A DNA stretch of 64,000 nt from NCBI RefSeq assembly GCF_000184685.1, contig NC_014830.1:2108001-2172000 (forward strand), in the 5' to 3' direction. The DNA comes from Intrasporangium calvum DSM 43043 (lineage in GTDB: Bacteria; Actinomycetota; Actinomycetes; Actinomycetales; Dermatophilaceae). The position numbers and the translations under genes were made by a program. The notes under the pieces were generated by a model, which had not been told where the DNA came from, ran no database searches, and was given only the letters and a program-made list of their open reading frames with translations. Within the stretch, counting starts at the first letter, position 1. Each line of letters starts with the position of its first letter. This document shows positions 26,017 to 33,779 of this stretch, one piece after another.

Positions 26017-26183
26017 GGGCTCACCCTACGGCCGGTCCTGGACGCGACGAGGGCGACGGACATTTCGGGCTGCCGATCCCGGCTGGGAGCCGTAGTGTCG
26101 AGGCACGCGGCACTCCCGTACCACACCACACCGCGCGAACCGACCAAGACACGACGACCACCACACTTGCAGGAGCCTCCACC

Positions 26184-26714
26184 ATGAAGTCCCTCCACCA
26201 CGTGATCAGCACGCTCGTGGCTCTCCTCGTCGCCGTGCTGCTCGCGGCGATCGTCCCGACCAGTGCGTCAGCCGCGACGCCCCTGACTGCCCCCTCCGGG
26301 ACGGCCGCGACCGCGCCCGACCTGACGAGCACCGACGCCGACGGGGCGAGCGTCAACTGCTCCAGCACGCGAGAGCTCGGCACCAGCAAGGTGGTGCGCG
26401 ACAAGGGCATGAACGCGTTCACCGTCCGGCAGTACATCGGCTGGTGCTGGGACTCGCGTGGCTCCGCCTGGATGAACTTCGCGTCCGTCTACGTGTGGGC
26501 GCAGTACCACAACCTCGGCTTCGGCTACCGGGCCCAGGCCGGCATCGTCGTCGGTGGCAGCGGCGACACCGTGGGCTACACCGTCGGTGGCAACCGGCAG
26601 CGGCTCGTCTACTCGACGCCGGTCCGGACGACCAGCTCCTGCACGCAGGGGTGGGGCAAGCTGCTCCGGGGCGGCTCGGAGAGCGCCCAGGGGCTGACCT
26701 CGCTCGTCTGCTGA
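26184..26714 (+). CDS. Small secreted four-cysteine protein of unknown function
   Basis: The protein has 176 residues and starts at ATG 26184 with GCAGGAG upstream. A signal peptide ends at 'TSASA' near residue 30. The mature part has four Cys (about residues 55, 88, 153 and the C-terminal residue 176), enough for two disulfides, and is rich in Trp, Tyr, Gly and Ser ('SRGSAWMNFASVYVWAQYHN'). No family is recognised. The stop codon lies inside a perfect tandem duplication, and a strong hairpin follows. Confidence 0.7.
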   Translation: MKSLHHVISTLVALLVAVLLAAIVPTSASAATPLTAPSGTAATAPDLTSTDADGASVNCSSTRELGTSKVVRDKGMNAFTVRQYIGWCWDSRGSAWMNFASVYVWAQYHNLGFGYRAQAGIVVGGSGDTVGYTVGGNRQRLVYSTPVRTTSSCTQGWGKLLRGGSESAQGLTSLVC

Positions 26715-26751
26715 CATCACCCCCGCGCCCGCTGACATCACCCCCGCGCCC
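26710..26751. repeat. Perfect tandem duplication of 21 bp over the stop codon
   Basis: Units at 26710-26730 and 26731-26751 are identical. Each contains TGA, so the duplication repeats the stop codon in the same frame. Confidence 0.9.
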
Positions 26752-26760
26752 GACGGCGAA

Positions 26761-26787
26761 GGCCCCCGACCATCAGGATCGGGGGCC
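26761..26787 (+). terminator. Hairpin after the secreted-protein gene
   Basis: GGCCCCCGA (26761-26769) pairs perfectly with TCGGGGGCC (26779-26787) around a 9-nt loop. It lies between the secreted-protein gene and the convergent tRNA cluster and could end transcription from both sides. Confidence 0.75.
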
Positions 26788-26795
26788 GTCAACGG

Positions 26796-26868
26796 AGCGG
26801 ACGACCGGGCTCGAACCGGCGACCTCAACCTTGGCAAGGTTGCGCTCTACCAACTGAGCTACGTCCGC
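26796..26868 (-). tRNA. tRNA-Gly (anticodon GCC), downstream copy
   Basis: A 73-nt cloverleaf with acceptor GCGGACG/CGTCCGC and anticodon loop TTGCCAA. It is identical base for base to the gene at 27121-27193 and is the last of the cluster. Confidence 0.95.
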
Positions 26869-26884
26869 GGGTGAACCGAGAGCA

Positions 26885-26920
26885 ACGGCGTCCGGCCCGC
26901 TCTCGCGGGCCGGACGCCGT
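26885..26920 (-). terminator. Perfect 16-bp hairpin with TCTC loop inside the tRNA cluster
   Basis: Arms 26885-26900 and 26905-26920 are fully complementary with a 4-nt loop. It lies between tRNA-Val(GAC) and the second tRNA-Gly, so it either terminates a three-tRNA transcript (Gly-Cys-Val) or serves as a processing structure. Confidence 0.75.
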
Positions 26921-26931
26921 GTCCCGGGTGG

Positions 26932-27003
26932 TGGGCGATACTGGGTTTGAACCAGTGACCTCTTCCGTGTCAAGGAAGCGCGCTACCACTGCGCCAATCG
27001 CCC
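26932..27003 (-). tRNA. tRNA-Val (anticodon GAC)
   Basis: A 72-nt cloverleaf with acceptor GGGCGAT/ATCGCCC, anticodon stem CTTCC/GGAAG and loop TTGACAC. It decodes GUC/GUU valine codons. Confidence 0.95.
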
Positions 27004-27022
27004 TTGTGCTGGTCTTGCACCG

Positions 27023-27093
27023 AGGTGGAGACGGGATTTGAACCCGTGTAAACGGCTTTGCAGGCCGCTGCCTCGCCTCTCGGCCACTCCACC
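27023..27093 (-). tRNA. tRNA-Cys (anticodon GCA)
   Basis: A 71-nt cloverleaf with acceptor GGTGGAG/CTCCACC and anticodon loop CTGCAAA. It is the sole Cys tRNA in the window and sits in the Gly-Cys-Val order common in actinobacteria. Confidence 0.95.
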
Positions 27094-27120
27094 ATGAAGG
27101 CAAGTTGCCTTTTGCCTCCG

Positions 27121-27193
27121 AGCGGACGACCGGGCTCGAACCGGCGACCTCAACCTTGGCAAGGTTGCGCTCTACCAACTGAGCTACGTCCGC
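27121..27193 (-). tRNA. tRNA-Gly (anticodon GCC), upstream copy
   Basis: First gene of the leftward cluster, 73 nt and identical to the copy at 26796-26868. The 27-nt spacer to tRNA-Cys is short enough for one precursor. Confidence 0.95.
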
Positions 27194-27234
27194 GGGAACA
27201 CCAGCGGTGTAACTTCCCCGCTCGTGCTTGGTAG

Positions 27235-27263
27235 ACAGTAGCGGATCGATCCAGCAGATACAA
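27235..27263 (-). promoter_or_regulatory. Candidate sigma-A-type promoter of the tRNA cluster
   Basis: On the coding strand TTGTAT (27263-27258), a 17-nt spacer and TACTGT (27240-27235) match the expected layout. The first tRNA begins 41 nt downstream. It lies between that tRNA and the stop of the YihY gene. Confidence 0.5.
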
Positions 27264-27271
27264 AACCGTCC

Positions 27272-28375
27272 TCAGCCCCCCGGTTTGCCGTCGGCCCGGG
27301 GCCGCGCGACCCCCTCCACGAGCTCCCGGTCGATGGCCTCGGCGAGGTGCGAGAGCTCCCGCTTGGTGAACTGCTGGTCGCGGCTCCGCTGGTTGCCGAG
27401 CGCCGGATCGACCCTCACGGGAGCCCGGACCAGGGGCCTGCGGGAGACGAGAGCGCCGGCCCAGCTGGCCAGCCTGGTGCCGGCCCCGTCGCGCAGCTCG
27501 ACGGGCCACAGCACGCGGGTCGCGGCGTTGAGGCCGGCACCGATGAGGATGGCGATCGCGAGGACGTACAGCCAGATGAGCAGCACGATCGGGGTGCTGA
27601 GCGGCCCGTAGATCGACGAGCCCCCGAGGGAGGCCTCGAGCGCGCTGCGGACGACGAGGGAGGCGAGCAGCCAGATCGCGAGCGCCAGGAGAGCTCCGGG
27701 GACGTTGCGCCACCACCGGCCCCTGCGGGGCGTGGCAATGTGGAACAGCGTCGTGAGCAGGGCGATGGACAGGACGAGGACGAGGGGCCAGTAGGCGCTG
27801 GTGAGGAGCTTGAGCCGGTCCGGCAGCCATCCCTCGATGATGGCCGGGCCGAGGAGGACCAGGGGCAGCAGGACGACGGCGACGACGATGCCGACCGTGT
27901 AGAGGCCGAAGGTGAGGAAGCGCTGGCGCAGGATCCCTCGACTGTCCCCCTGCCCGTACATGATCGAGATCGTGTCGACGAAGACGTTCAGGGCCCGGGA
28001 CCCCGACCACAGGGCGAGGAGGAACCCGACGGAGATGAGGTCCGGGCGGCCGTCACGGAGCACGTCGCGGACCGTCGGGAGGAGCAGCTCCTCGATGCTC
28101 CCCTGAGTGAGGAAGCCGGACGCGTAGTCGGTGATCACCGCGAGGAGCCGTTCGACGCTGTCGGCGCCGAGGATGTTGCCGAGGTAGCCCACGCCACCGA
28201 AGAGGCCGAGGACGAAGGGCGGGAGCGAGAGGAGCAGGAAGAAGCCTCCCTCGGCGGCGAGGCCCGTGACGCGATAGTTGAGGCAGACGCGAATGGTCTC
28301 GAGGGTCAGTCTGGCGAGAGGCACCGCCCCCGGGATCCTCTCGAGGGTGCGCCGCACCGCCGCCTTGACCATCAT
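27272..28375 (-). CDS. YihY/BrkB-family inner membrane protein
   Basis: The protein has 367 residues from ATG 28375; ATG 28372 and an upstream GTG at 28429 are alternatives. Six membrane helices with the family pattern are seen, beginning with 'LAAEGGFFLLLSLPPFVLGL', then 'FLLALWSGSRALNVFVDTIS' and 'YGPLSTPIVLLIWLYVLAIA'. The hydrophilic tail (about 300-367) ends in a Lys/Glu-rich helix 'FTKRELSHLAEAIDRELVEG'. The family was once called ribonuclease BN, but its role is unknown, possibly transport. It precedes the tRNA cluster. Confidence 0.9.
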   Translation of the reverse strand: MMVKAAVRRTLERIPGAVPLARLTLETIRVCLNYRVTGLAAEGGFFLLLSLPPFVLGLFGGVGYLGNILGADSVERLLAVITDYASGFLTQGSIEELLLPTVRDVLRDGRPDLISVGFLLALWSGSRALNVFVDTISIMYGQGDSRGILRQRFLTFGLYTVGIVVAVVLLPLVLLGPAIIEGWLPDRLKLLTSAYWPLVLVLSIALLTTLFHIATPRRGRWWRNVPGALLALAIWLLASLVVRSALEASLGGSSIYGPLSTPIVLLIWLYVLAIAILIGAGLNAATRVLWPVELRDGAGTRLASWAGALVSRRPLVRAPVRVDPALGNQRSRDQQFTKRELSHLAEAIDRELVEGVARPRADGKPGG

Positions 28376-28473
28376 CGCCCTTGAGGCTAGCCGTCCGGCC
28401 GGGGCTGCCCCTGGTGACGCGCGCGACACGAGGCGGGAAGGGTCCCCGCCGGCGGTCGTCCTAGTCTGCAGGG

Positions 28474-30111
28474 ATGAGCACGCACGAGGTGACCAACCAG
28501 GTCGAGCCCTTCGTCGACCGGGACTTCCTTTCCGAGGACCGGGCCCTGGCGGAGGCGGTGGGCCGGTGGGTGGCCGCGGAGGAGGTCGCGCCGCTGGGCG
28601 AGCTCGGTCGGCTGGCCGGGTCGCCCGAGGCCCAGGACCACGGCCGCCTCGCGGACGCGAACCGGCCGGTGCTGCGGACCCACGACGCCCGTGGCAACCG
28701 GATCGACGAGGTGGAGTTCCATCCGTCGTGGCACTGGCTCATGGCGCGCGCCGTCGGTGCGGGGCTCACCGCGGAGCCGTGGACGGCGCCGGTGGGGCGC
28801 GGCGCTCACGCGCGCCGGGCGGCCGGCTTCATGATCTGGTCACGCGTGGAGGCCGGGCACGGCTGCCCGATCTCGATGTCGTATGCCGCTGGGCCGGCGC
28901 TGCGACACGACGCCGAGCTCGCGTCGCGCTGGCTTCCCAAGCTGGCCAGTCGGACGTACGACTTCGGCATCCGGCCGCTCGCCGAGAAGGCCGGCGTCAT
29001 CGCGGGGATGGGGATGACCGAGAAGCAGGGCGGCTCCGACGTCCGGGCCAACGCGACGACGGCGACCCTGACGCCGGGCGGTCCGCTGCCCGGGGAGACG
29101 TACCGCCTGACCGGCCACAAGTGGTTCCTGTCGGCGCCGATGAGCGACGTCTTTCTGGTGCTCGCCCAGGCCCCGGCCGGCTTGACGTGCCTCGTCGTGC
29201 CTCGGGCGCTCGAGGACGGGACCCGCAACCCCTTCGCCCTCCAGCGGCTCAAGGACAAGCTGGGGAACCACTCCAACGCCTCGAGCGAGGTCGAGTTCGA
29301 CGGCACGTGGGGGTCCCGCCTGGGCGACGAGGGCCGTGGGGTGCGGACCATCATCGAGATGGTCGGCGCCACCCGGCTGGACACCGTCCTCGGGTCGACG
29401 GCGACGATGCGGGACGCCGTCACCCGTGCCGTGCACCATGCCCGCCAGAGGACCGCGTTCGGGCGACTGCTGGTCGACCAGCCCCTGATGCGCAACGTCC
29501 TCGCCGACCTGGCGCTCGAGGCGGAGGCCGCGACCGTCCTCGCGATGCGACTTGCTCACGCCTTCGACGCGGGTGAGGCCGATTTCGCGCGGATCGGGGT
29601 GGCGGTGGGCAAGTACTGGGTGTGCAAGCGGACGGCGCCCATGGTGGCCGAGGCGCTCGAGTGCCTCGGGGGCAACGGCTACGTCGAGGAGAACGTGCTG
29701 GCCCGGCTCTACCGCGAGGCGCCGCTCAACTCGATCTGGGAGGGCTCGGGCAACGTCAACGCCCTCGACGTGATCCGGGCCATCAGTCGGGAGCCTGCGA
29801 GCCTCGAGGCGCTCACGAAGGAGCTCCACCGGGTCCGAGGGGTCAGTCGAGCGCTCGACGACCACATGGATGACGCCGTCCAGCAGGCGCACTCCCTGCG
29901 ACCGGACTCCCCCGAGGCCGCGTTCACCGCCCGGTCCGCGGTCGAGGGGCTCGCCGTGGCGCTGCAGGCGGCCCTCCTCCTCGAGCACTCGCCCACCGTG
30001 GCCGAGGCCTTCATCGCGAGCCGGATCCAGGGCGGCCACGGTCACACCTTCGGCACCCTGCCGGTGGACCTGGCGGGCTCGGTGGGCCCGGTCCTCGACC
30101 GCATCGGCTGA
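28474..30111 (+). CDS. aidB: AidB-like acyl-CoA dehydrogenase family protein
   Basis: The protein has 545 residues, the length of E. coli AidB (about 541), longer than ordinary acyl-CoA dehydrogenases. FAD-domain motifs include 'GMTEKQGGSDVRANATTAT' and 'RTAFGRLLVDQPLMRNVLAD', then 'ALECLGGNGYVEENVLARLY' and 'SIWEGSGNVNALD' with the Glu region. AidB is a flavoprotein of the alkylation response that binds DNA; an isovaleryl-CoA-type dehydrogenase role is the alternative. A dispersed 15-bp motif lies in frame at 28880-28894 ('SYAAGPAL'). Confidence 0.88.
   Translation: MSTHEVTNQVEPFVDRDFLSEDRALAEAVGRWVAAEEVAPLGELGRLAGSPEAQDHGRLADANRPVLRTHDARGNRIDEVEFHPSWHWLMARAVGAGLTAEPWTAPVGRGAHARRAAGFMIWSRVEAGHGCPISMSYAAGPALRHDAELASRWLPKLASRTYDFGIRPLAEKAGVIAGMGMTEKQGGSDVRANATTATLTPGGPLPGETYRLTGHKWFLSAPMSDVFLVLAQAPAGLTCLVVPRALEDGTRNPFALQRLKDKLGNHSNASSEVEFDGTWGSRLGDEGRGVRTIIEMVGATRLDTVLGSTATMRDAVTRAVHHARQRTAFGRLLVDQPLMRNVLADLALEAEAATVLAMRLAHAFDAGEADFARIGVAVGKYWVCKRTAPMVAEALECLGGNGYVEENVLARLYREAPLNSIWEGSGNVNALDVIRAISREPASLEALTKELHRVRGVSRALDDHMDDAVQQAHSLRPDSPEAAFTARSAVEGLAVALQAALLLEHSPTVAEAFIASRIQGGHGHTFGTLPVDLAGSVGPVLDRIG
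28880..28894 (+). repeat. Dispersed 15-bp motif, copy 7 (exact consensus), inside the aidB-like gene
   Basis: CGTATGCCGCTGGGC, translated in the gene's frame as part of 'MSYAAGPALR', a position where the family commonly has a similar 'YA' segment. Confidence 0.55.
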
Positions 30112-30117
30112 CCCGAG

Positions 30118-31119
30118 TCAGCTGGCGGCCAGCCGCTTCTTCTCCGTCTCGACGTCGAAGTCCGCCTCGGGCCACTGGAGGTCCATCTCGCGGAGCGCCT
30201 CGAGCAGGAGCTGCTGGACGGCGAGCCGGGCGTACCACTTGCGGTCGGCGGGGACGACGTGCCATGGCGCGCCGACCGTCGAGGTCTTGTCGAAGACCGC
30301 CTGGTAGGCCTCCATGTACTCGAGCCAGTGGCTCCGCTCGTCCACGTCGCCGGGGTTGAACTTGTAGAACTTGTCGGGGCGCTCCAGCCGGCGCATGAGG
30401 CGGGACTTCTGCTCCTCCTTGCTGATGTGCGTCATCACCTTGACGACCTTCGTCCCGCCCGCGGCGAGCTCGCGCTCGAAGGCGTTGATCCGGGCGTACC
30501 GCTTGGACCACACGTCCTGCGGGACGAGCTCGTGAACCCGCACGATGAGGACGTCCTCGTAGTGCGACCGGTCGAAGACCCCGAGCTGGCCGGGACCGGG
30601 AACCGCCTTCTCGATGCGCCAGAGGAAGTCGTGTGCGAGCTCCTCCTCGGTCGGCGCCTTGAACGCGGTCGCCCGCACGCCTTGCGGGTTGACCGAGATG
30701 ACGTGGCGCATGATGCCGCCCTTGCCCGAGGTGTCCATCCCCTGCACGACGAGAAGCAGCGCGCGCTTGGAGCCGGCGGTCGACTCGGCCCAGAGTCGCT
30801 CGAGCAGGTCGGTCAGCTCCTCCTCGGCTGACGCCATAGCGGCCTTGCCGGCGAGCTTGTCGCCGTCGAAGGCGGGCGTCGAGGACGGGTCGAGGTCCGC
30901 GAGCGCGAAGTCCTTGTCGACCCGCAGCGCATCCGCGAAGCCACCCATGGGGTGGAGCCCGTCGGCCACGAACTGGTCGGCCAGGTCGGCGACCGCCCGC
31001 TCCTCGTCAGCCTTCTTCTTCGACTCGAGCGCGTCGGCGTCCGTCCGCGCGCCGGACGCGTCGCCCTTACGTGCCTTTGCGTCGGCTTTGCCCTTGTCAT
31101 CGCTCTTGCCTTTGCCCAT
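30118..31119 (-). CDS. ppk2: Polyphosphate kinase 2 (PPK2) family protein
   Basis: The protein has 333 residues. PPK2 enzymes transfer phosphate between polyphosphate and nucleotides. The Walker A loop 'VVQGMDTSGKGG' (about 133), the Walker B region 'GVFDRSHYEDVLIVRVHELV' (about 196) and the lid 'RRLERPDKFYKFNPGD' are all present. A Lys/Ala/Asp-rich leader (1-50) precedes the domain. One-domain PPK2 of this kind can act on nucleoside mono- or diphosphates; the class cannot be fixed by eye. It converges on the aidB-like gene with a 6-nt gap. Confidence 0.92.
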   Translation of the reverse strand: MGKGKSDDKGKADAKARKGDASGARTDADALESKKKADEERAVADLADQFVADGLHPMGGFADALRVDKDFALADLDPSSTPAFDGDKLAGKAAMASAEEELTDLLERLWAESTAGSKRALLLVVQGMDTSGKGGIMRHVISVNPQGVRATAFKAPTEEELAHDFLWRIEKAVPGPGQLGVFDRSHYEDVLIVRVHELVPQDVWSKRYARINAFERELAAGGTKVVKVMTHISKEEQKSRLMRRLERPDKFYKFNPGDVDERSHWLEYMEAYQAVFDKTSTVGAPWHVVPADRKWYARLAVQQLLLEALREMDLQWPEADFDVETEKKRLAAS

Positions 31120-31182
31120 GGCGCCATCCTGCCGGACACGGCAGCCGTTGGACCGGAGGCACGGCCACCTAGGGTTTGTCCC

Positions 31183-31947
31183 ATGCGCCTGCTCCTACCC
31201 GCCGGCGGCGACCTCACGCCGGCCGCCGACCTCGACCTCGCGGACCTCGCGGCCGTCTATGCGGCGCCGAGCGACCCCTGGCTGCGCTGCAACATGGTGA
31301 CGACGGTCGACGGTGGAGCCACCGGCCCGGACGGCCGGTCGGGATCGATCAACACCGCGGCGGACCACATCGTCTTCGAGCTGCTCCGGGGTCTGAGCCA
31401 CGCGGTGATCGTCGGCGCCGGCACGATCCGGGCCGAGGGCTACACCGGACTCACGGTGTCGCCGGACGTCCTGCCGCTCCGTCGAGACCTCGGGATCGAC
31501 GAACCCCTTCCCCTCATCGCCGTGAGCCGCTCGGGCCGGCTCCCGGAGAGTGCGCAGGGCGCGGCCGGCGGCCCGGCGCTCCTTGCCACGTGCGCCCGCG
31601 CGCCCGGCCTGGCCGAGGCGCAGTCGATCCTCGGCCGGGAGCACGTCCTCGTCTGCGGCGAGGACGAGGTGGACCTCCCGCTGCTCGTCGCCCGGCTGCA
31701 CGAGCGCGGCTGGACCCGGCTGCTCTGCGAGGGAGGCCCGCACCTCACCGGCTCCTTCCTGGCGGTCCGCCTCGTCGACGAGCTGTGCTTCACGATCGCA
31801 CCCAGAGTCGTCGGGGGGATGCACCCGAGACCGGTGGGACCGGCCGCATCACCCCTCGAGCTCGAGCTCGGCAGCCTCGTCGAGGCGGACGGCACCCTCA
31901 TGGGTCGCTGGTTCACCCCGCGGCGCCCCAGCGGCTCGGGCGACTGA
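31183..31947 (+). CDS. RibD C-terminal/dihydrofolate reductase-fold pyrimidine reductase family protein
   Basis: The protein has 254 residues from ATG 31183. The reductase fold shows 'NMVTTVDGGATGPDGRSGSI' (substrate loop), 'AVIVGAGTIRAEGYTGL' (NADPH glycines) and 'LLCEGGPHLTGSFLAVRLVD' (second nucleotide-binding loop). It lacks a deaminase domain. The M. tuberculosis homologue by position (Rv2671, from memory) has been studied as a RibD/DHFR-like reductase. Its last 99 nt overlap the convergent hydrolase gene. Confidence 0.85.
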   Translation: MRLLLPAGGDLTPAADLDLADLAAVYAAPSDPWLRCNMVTTVDGGATGPDGRSGSINTAADHIVFELLRGLSHAVIVGAGTIRAEGYTGLTVSPDVLPLRRDLGIDEPLPLIAVSRSGRLPESAQGAAGGPALLATCARAPGLAEAQSILGREHVLVCGEDEVDLPLLVARLHERGWTRLLCEGGPHLTGSFLAVRLVDELCFTIAPRVVGGMHPRPVGPAASPLELELGSLVEADGTLMGRWFTPRRPSGSGD

Positions 31948-33162
31948 TGGTCGGCCGTCCAGCTCGCCCGAAGCCGGCGACAGACCGGTGACGAACGAGG
32001 ACACGACGGACTCCCACCGCTCCGGGTCGTAGTTCCACTCTCGGCAGTGCCGGGCCCGGTGCCAGGGCTCGAACCGCACGATGTCGGGTCGACGCTCGGC
32101 CAGGGCAGCAGCAGGGGCGAAGGGGACGACCGTGTCCCCGGTCGAGTGGATGAGCAGAATCGGCACGTCGAGCTCGTCGGCGCGGGCGACCCAGTCGGTG
32201 TGAGCCAGGTCGATCGGCTCGATCAGACCGACCAGGGACCGCCCCCGCGGCGAGCCCATGAGGCCGCGCGCCACCCGCACCAAGGGGCTCGGCAGGTGGT
32301 TGAGACGCCCGTGGTGCCGGAGCACGGCGTCCCAGTCGATGACGGCCGAGTCCAGGCACACCCCGACGATGCGGTCGGCGTAGCGCGACCGGTGCAGGGT
32401 CTGCAGCACGATCGCACCGCCCATCGACCACCCGAAGAGGACGATCCGCTCGGCGCCTCGTGCCACTGCCGTCGAGATGGCCACCTCCACGTCCCGCCAC
32501 TCCGACAGACCGAGGTTGTAGCGTCCGTCCGGCCCCCGTGGGGCGTCGCGGTCGTTGCGGTAGGCCGCGACGAGGCAGGTCCACCCGGCATCGCGCAGCA
32601 CTGGCACCGCGCGCAGCGCCTCCTCCTTGCGGGCGCCGCGGCCGTGGACGAGAACCGCCCAGTTCTCTCCGCCAGCAGGGTCGGCCGGCCGCACGATCCA
32701 GGCGGGCAGCGCCCCGACGTCCGAGCTGACGACGACGTCCTCGTCCGGCAGGCCCAGGCTCACGCTCGGCCGGTCCCAGTAGTAGTACTGGTTCCACCGG
32801 GCCGGCCCCACCCCGAGCGACCCGCGGTCGACGGCGACGAGCGCCCGTCGGACGGTCCCGGCCACCTCGTCGCGGTCGAGGATCTGCCCGACACGCGCAT
32901 GACCTGCTCCCCCGTCGAGCCAGACGCCATACCGTCCGGGGACGTCCGGATCGGGCCCCGAGGCGAAGGTCACCGACTCGTCGTCGTACGCCACGATCGC
33001 GACGTCGTCGGGCTGCAGCTCGTCCGGGGTGAGGACGCGGCGGGCGAACCAGGCGGCCGCTGCGACGGATCCGGCGGCGGCACCCACCGCGGACCCCCCG
33101 CCGGCGGCACCTGCGATGAGGACCGGGCGGGTCACCAGCTGACGAAGCTTCACGCGGCCCAT
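31849..33162 (-). CDS. Alpha/beta hydrolase with membrane-anchoring N-terminus
   Basis: The protein has 437 residues from ATG 33162. An Ala/Gly-rich hydrophobic stretch near residues 14-42 likely anchors it to the membrane. The hydrolase domain spans about 165-400: nucleophile Ser in 'LFGWSMGGAIVLQ' (about 249), acid in 'IHSTGDTVVPFAP' and a His in the 'EPWHRARHCREWNYD' region. The substrate is unknown. The coding end runs 99 nt into the opposite-strand RibD-like gene, beyond the catalytic part, so a shorter ancestral end is possible. Confidence 0.8.
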   Translation of the reverse strand: MGRVKLRQLVTRPVLIAGAAGGGSAVGAAAGSVAAAAWFARRVLTPDELQPDDVAIVAYDDESVTFASGPDPDVPGRYGVWLDGGAGHARVGQILDRDEVAGTVRRALVAVDRGSLGVGPARWNQYYYWDRPSVSLGLPDEDVVVSSDVGALPAWIVRPADPAGGENWAVLVHGRGARKEEALRAVPVLRDAGWTCLVAAYRNDRDAPRGPDGRYNLGLSEWRDVEVAISTAVARGAERIVLFGWSMGGAIVLQTLHRSRYADRIVGVCLDSAVIDWDAVLRHHGRLNHLPSPLVRVARGLMGSPRGRSLVGLIEPIDLAHTDWVARADELDVPILLIHSTGDTVVPFAPAAALAERRPDIVRFEPWHRARHCREWNYDPERWESVVSSFVTGLSPASGELDGRPSVARAAGAPRGEPATHEGAVRLDEAAELELEG

Positions 33163-33287
33163 CGTGCCAAACCCGAGTCACCGGGGCCGCCGACACACGC
33201 AGCATCGCTGCCGGGCGGTGCTGCGAGGCCAGGCCCGGCATCACCCCCGGCGGGCACAAACGGGCCGCCGCGAACGTTCGAGGGAAC

Positions 33288-33707
33288 ATGAGCAGCGACA
33301 AGACCTATGCCGTCCAGCGCAGCGATGACGAGTGGCGCGAGCAGCTGACCCCCGCCGAGTTCAACGTCTTGCGCCGAGCCGGCACGGAGGCGCCGTTCCG
33401 CGGCGAGTACACCGACACGAGGACCCGAGGGGTCTACTCCTGCCGCGCGTGTGGCGCCGAGCTGTTCCGCAGCGACACGAAGTTCGACTCCCACTGCGGG
33501 TGGCCGTCGTTCTATGCCCCCTTGGCCGGCGACCGGGTCGAGTACATCGAGGACAGCAGCATGGGGATGCGACGCGTCGAGGTCCGGTGCGCGAGCTGTG
33601 GCTCCCACCTCGGCCACGTCTTCGAGGGTGAGGGCTACGGCACCCCCACGGACCAGCGCTACTGCATCAACTCGATCAGCCTCCGCCTGGCCGCCGACGA
33701 CGAGTGA
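33288..33707 (+). CDS. msrB: Peptide-methionine (R)-S-oxide reductase
   Basis: The protein has 139 residues and reduces methionine-R-sulfoxide in oxidised proteins. Two zinc-binding CXXC pairs ('SCRACGAEL' and 'RCASCGSHLGHVF') and the catalytic Cys in 'RYCINSISL' are intact, with the substrate loop 'FDSHCGWPSFY'. The second resolving Cys, if any, is in the same loop. A partner msrA is not in the window. It appears monocistronic, facing the haem genes. Confidence 0.96.
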   Translation: MSSDKTYAVQRSDDEWREQLTPAEFNVLRRAGTEAPFRGEYTDTRTRGVYSCRACGAELFRSDTKFDSHCGWPSFYAPLAGDRVEYIEDSSMGMRRVEVRCASCGSHLGHVFEGEGYGTPTDQRYCINSISLRLAADDE

Positions 33708-33779
33708 GCCGGGTGTCGCTGGGCCCGGTGGGACCCTCTGGCCGGTGGGTGTGCGGTCGGGCGGAGAGTTCCACGGTGC

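Noticed and set aside
26796-27193. tRNA cluster as a phage or island attachment site
   Set aside because: There is no integrase, no partial tRNA duplication beyond the full second tRNA-Gly gene, and no change in composition beside it.
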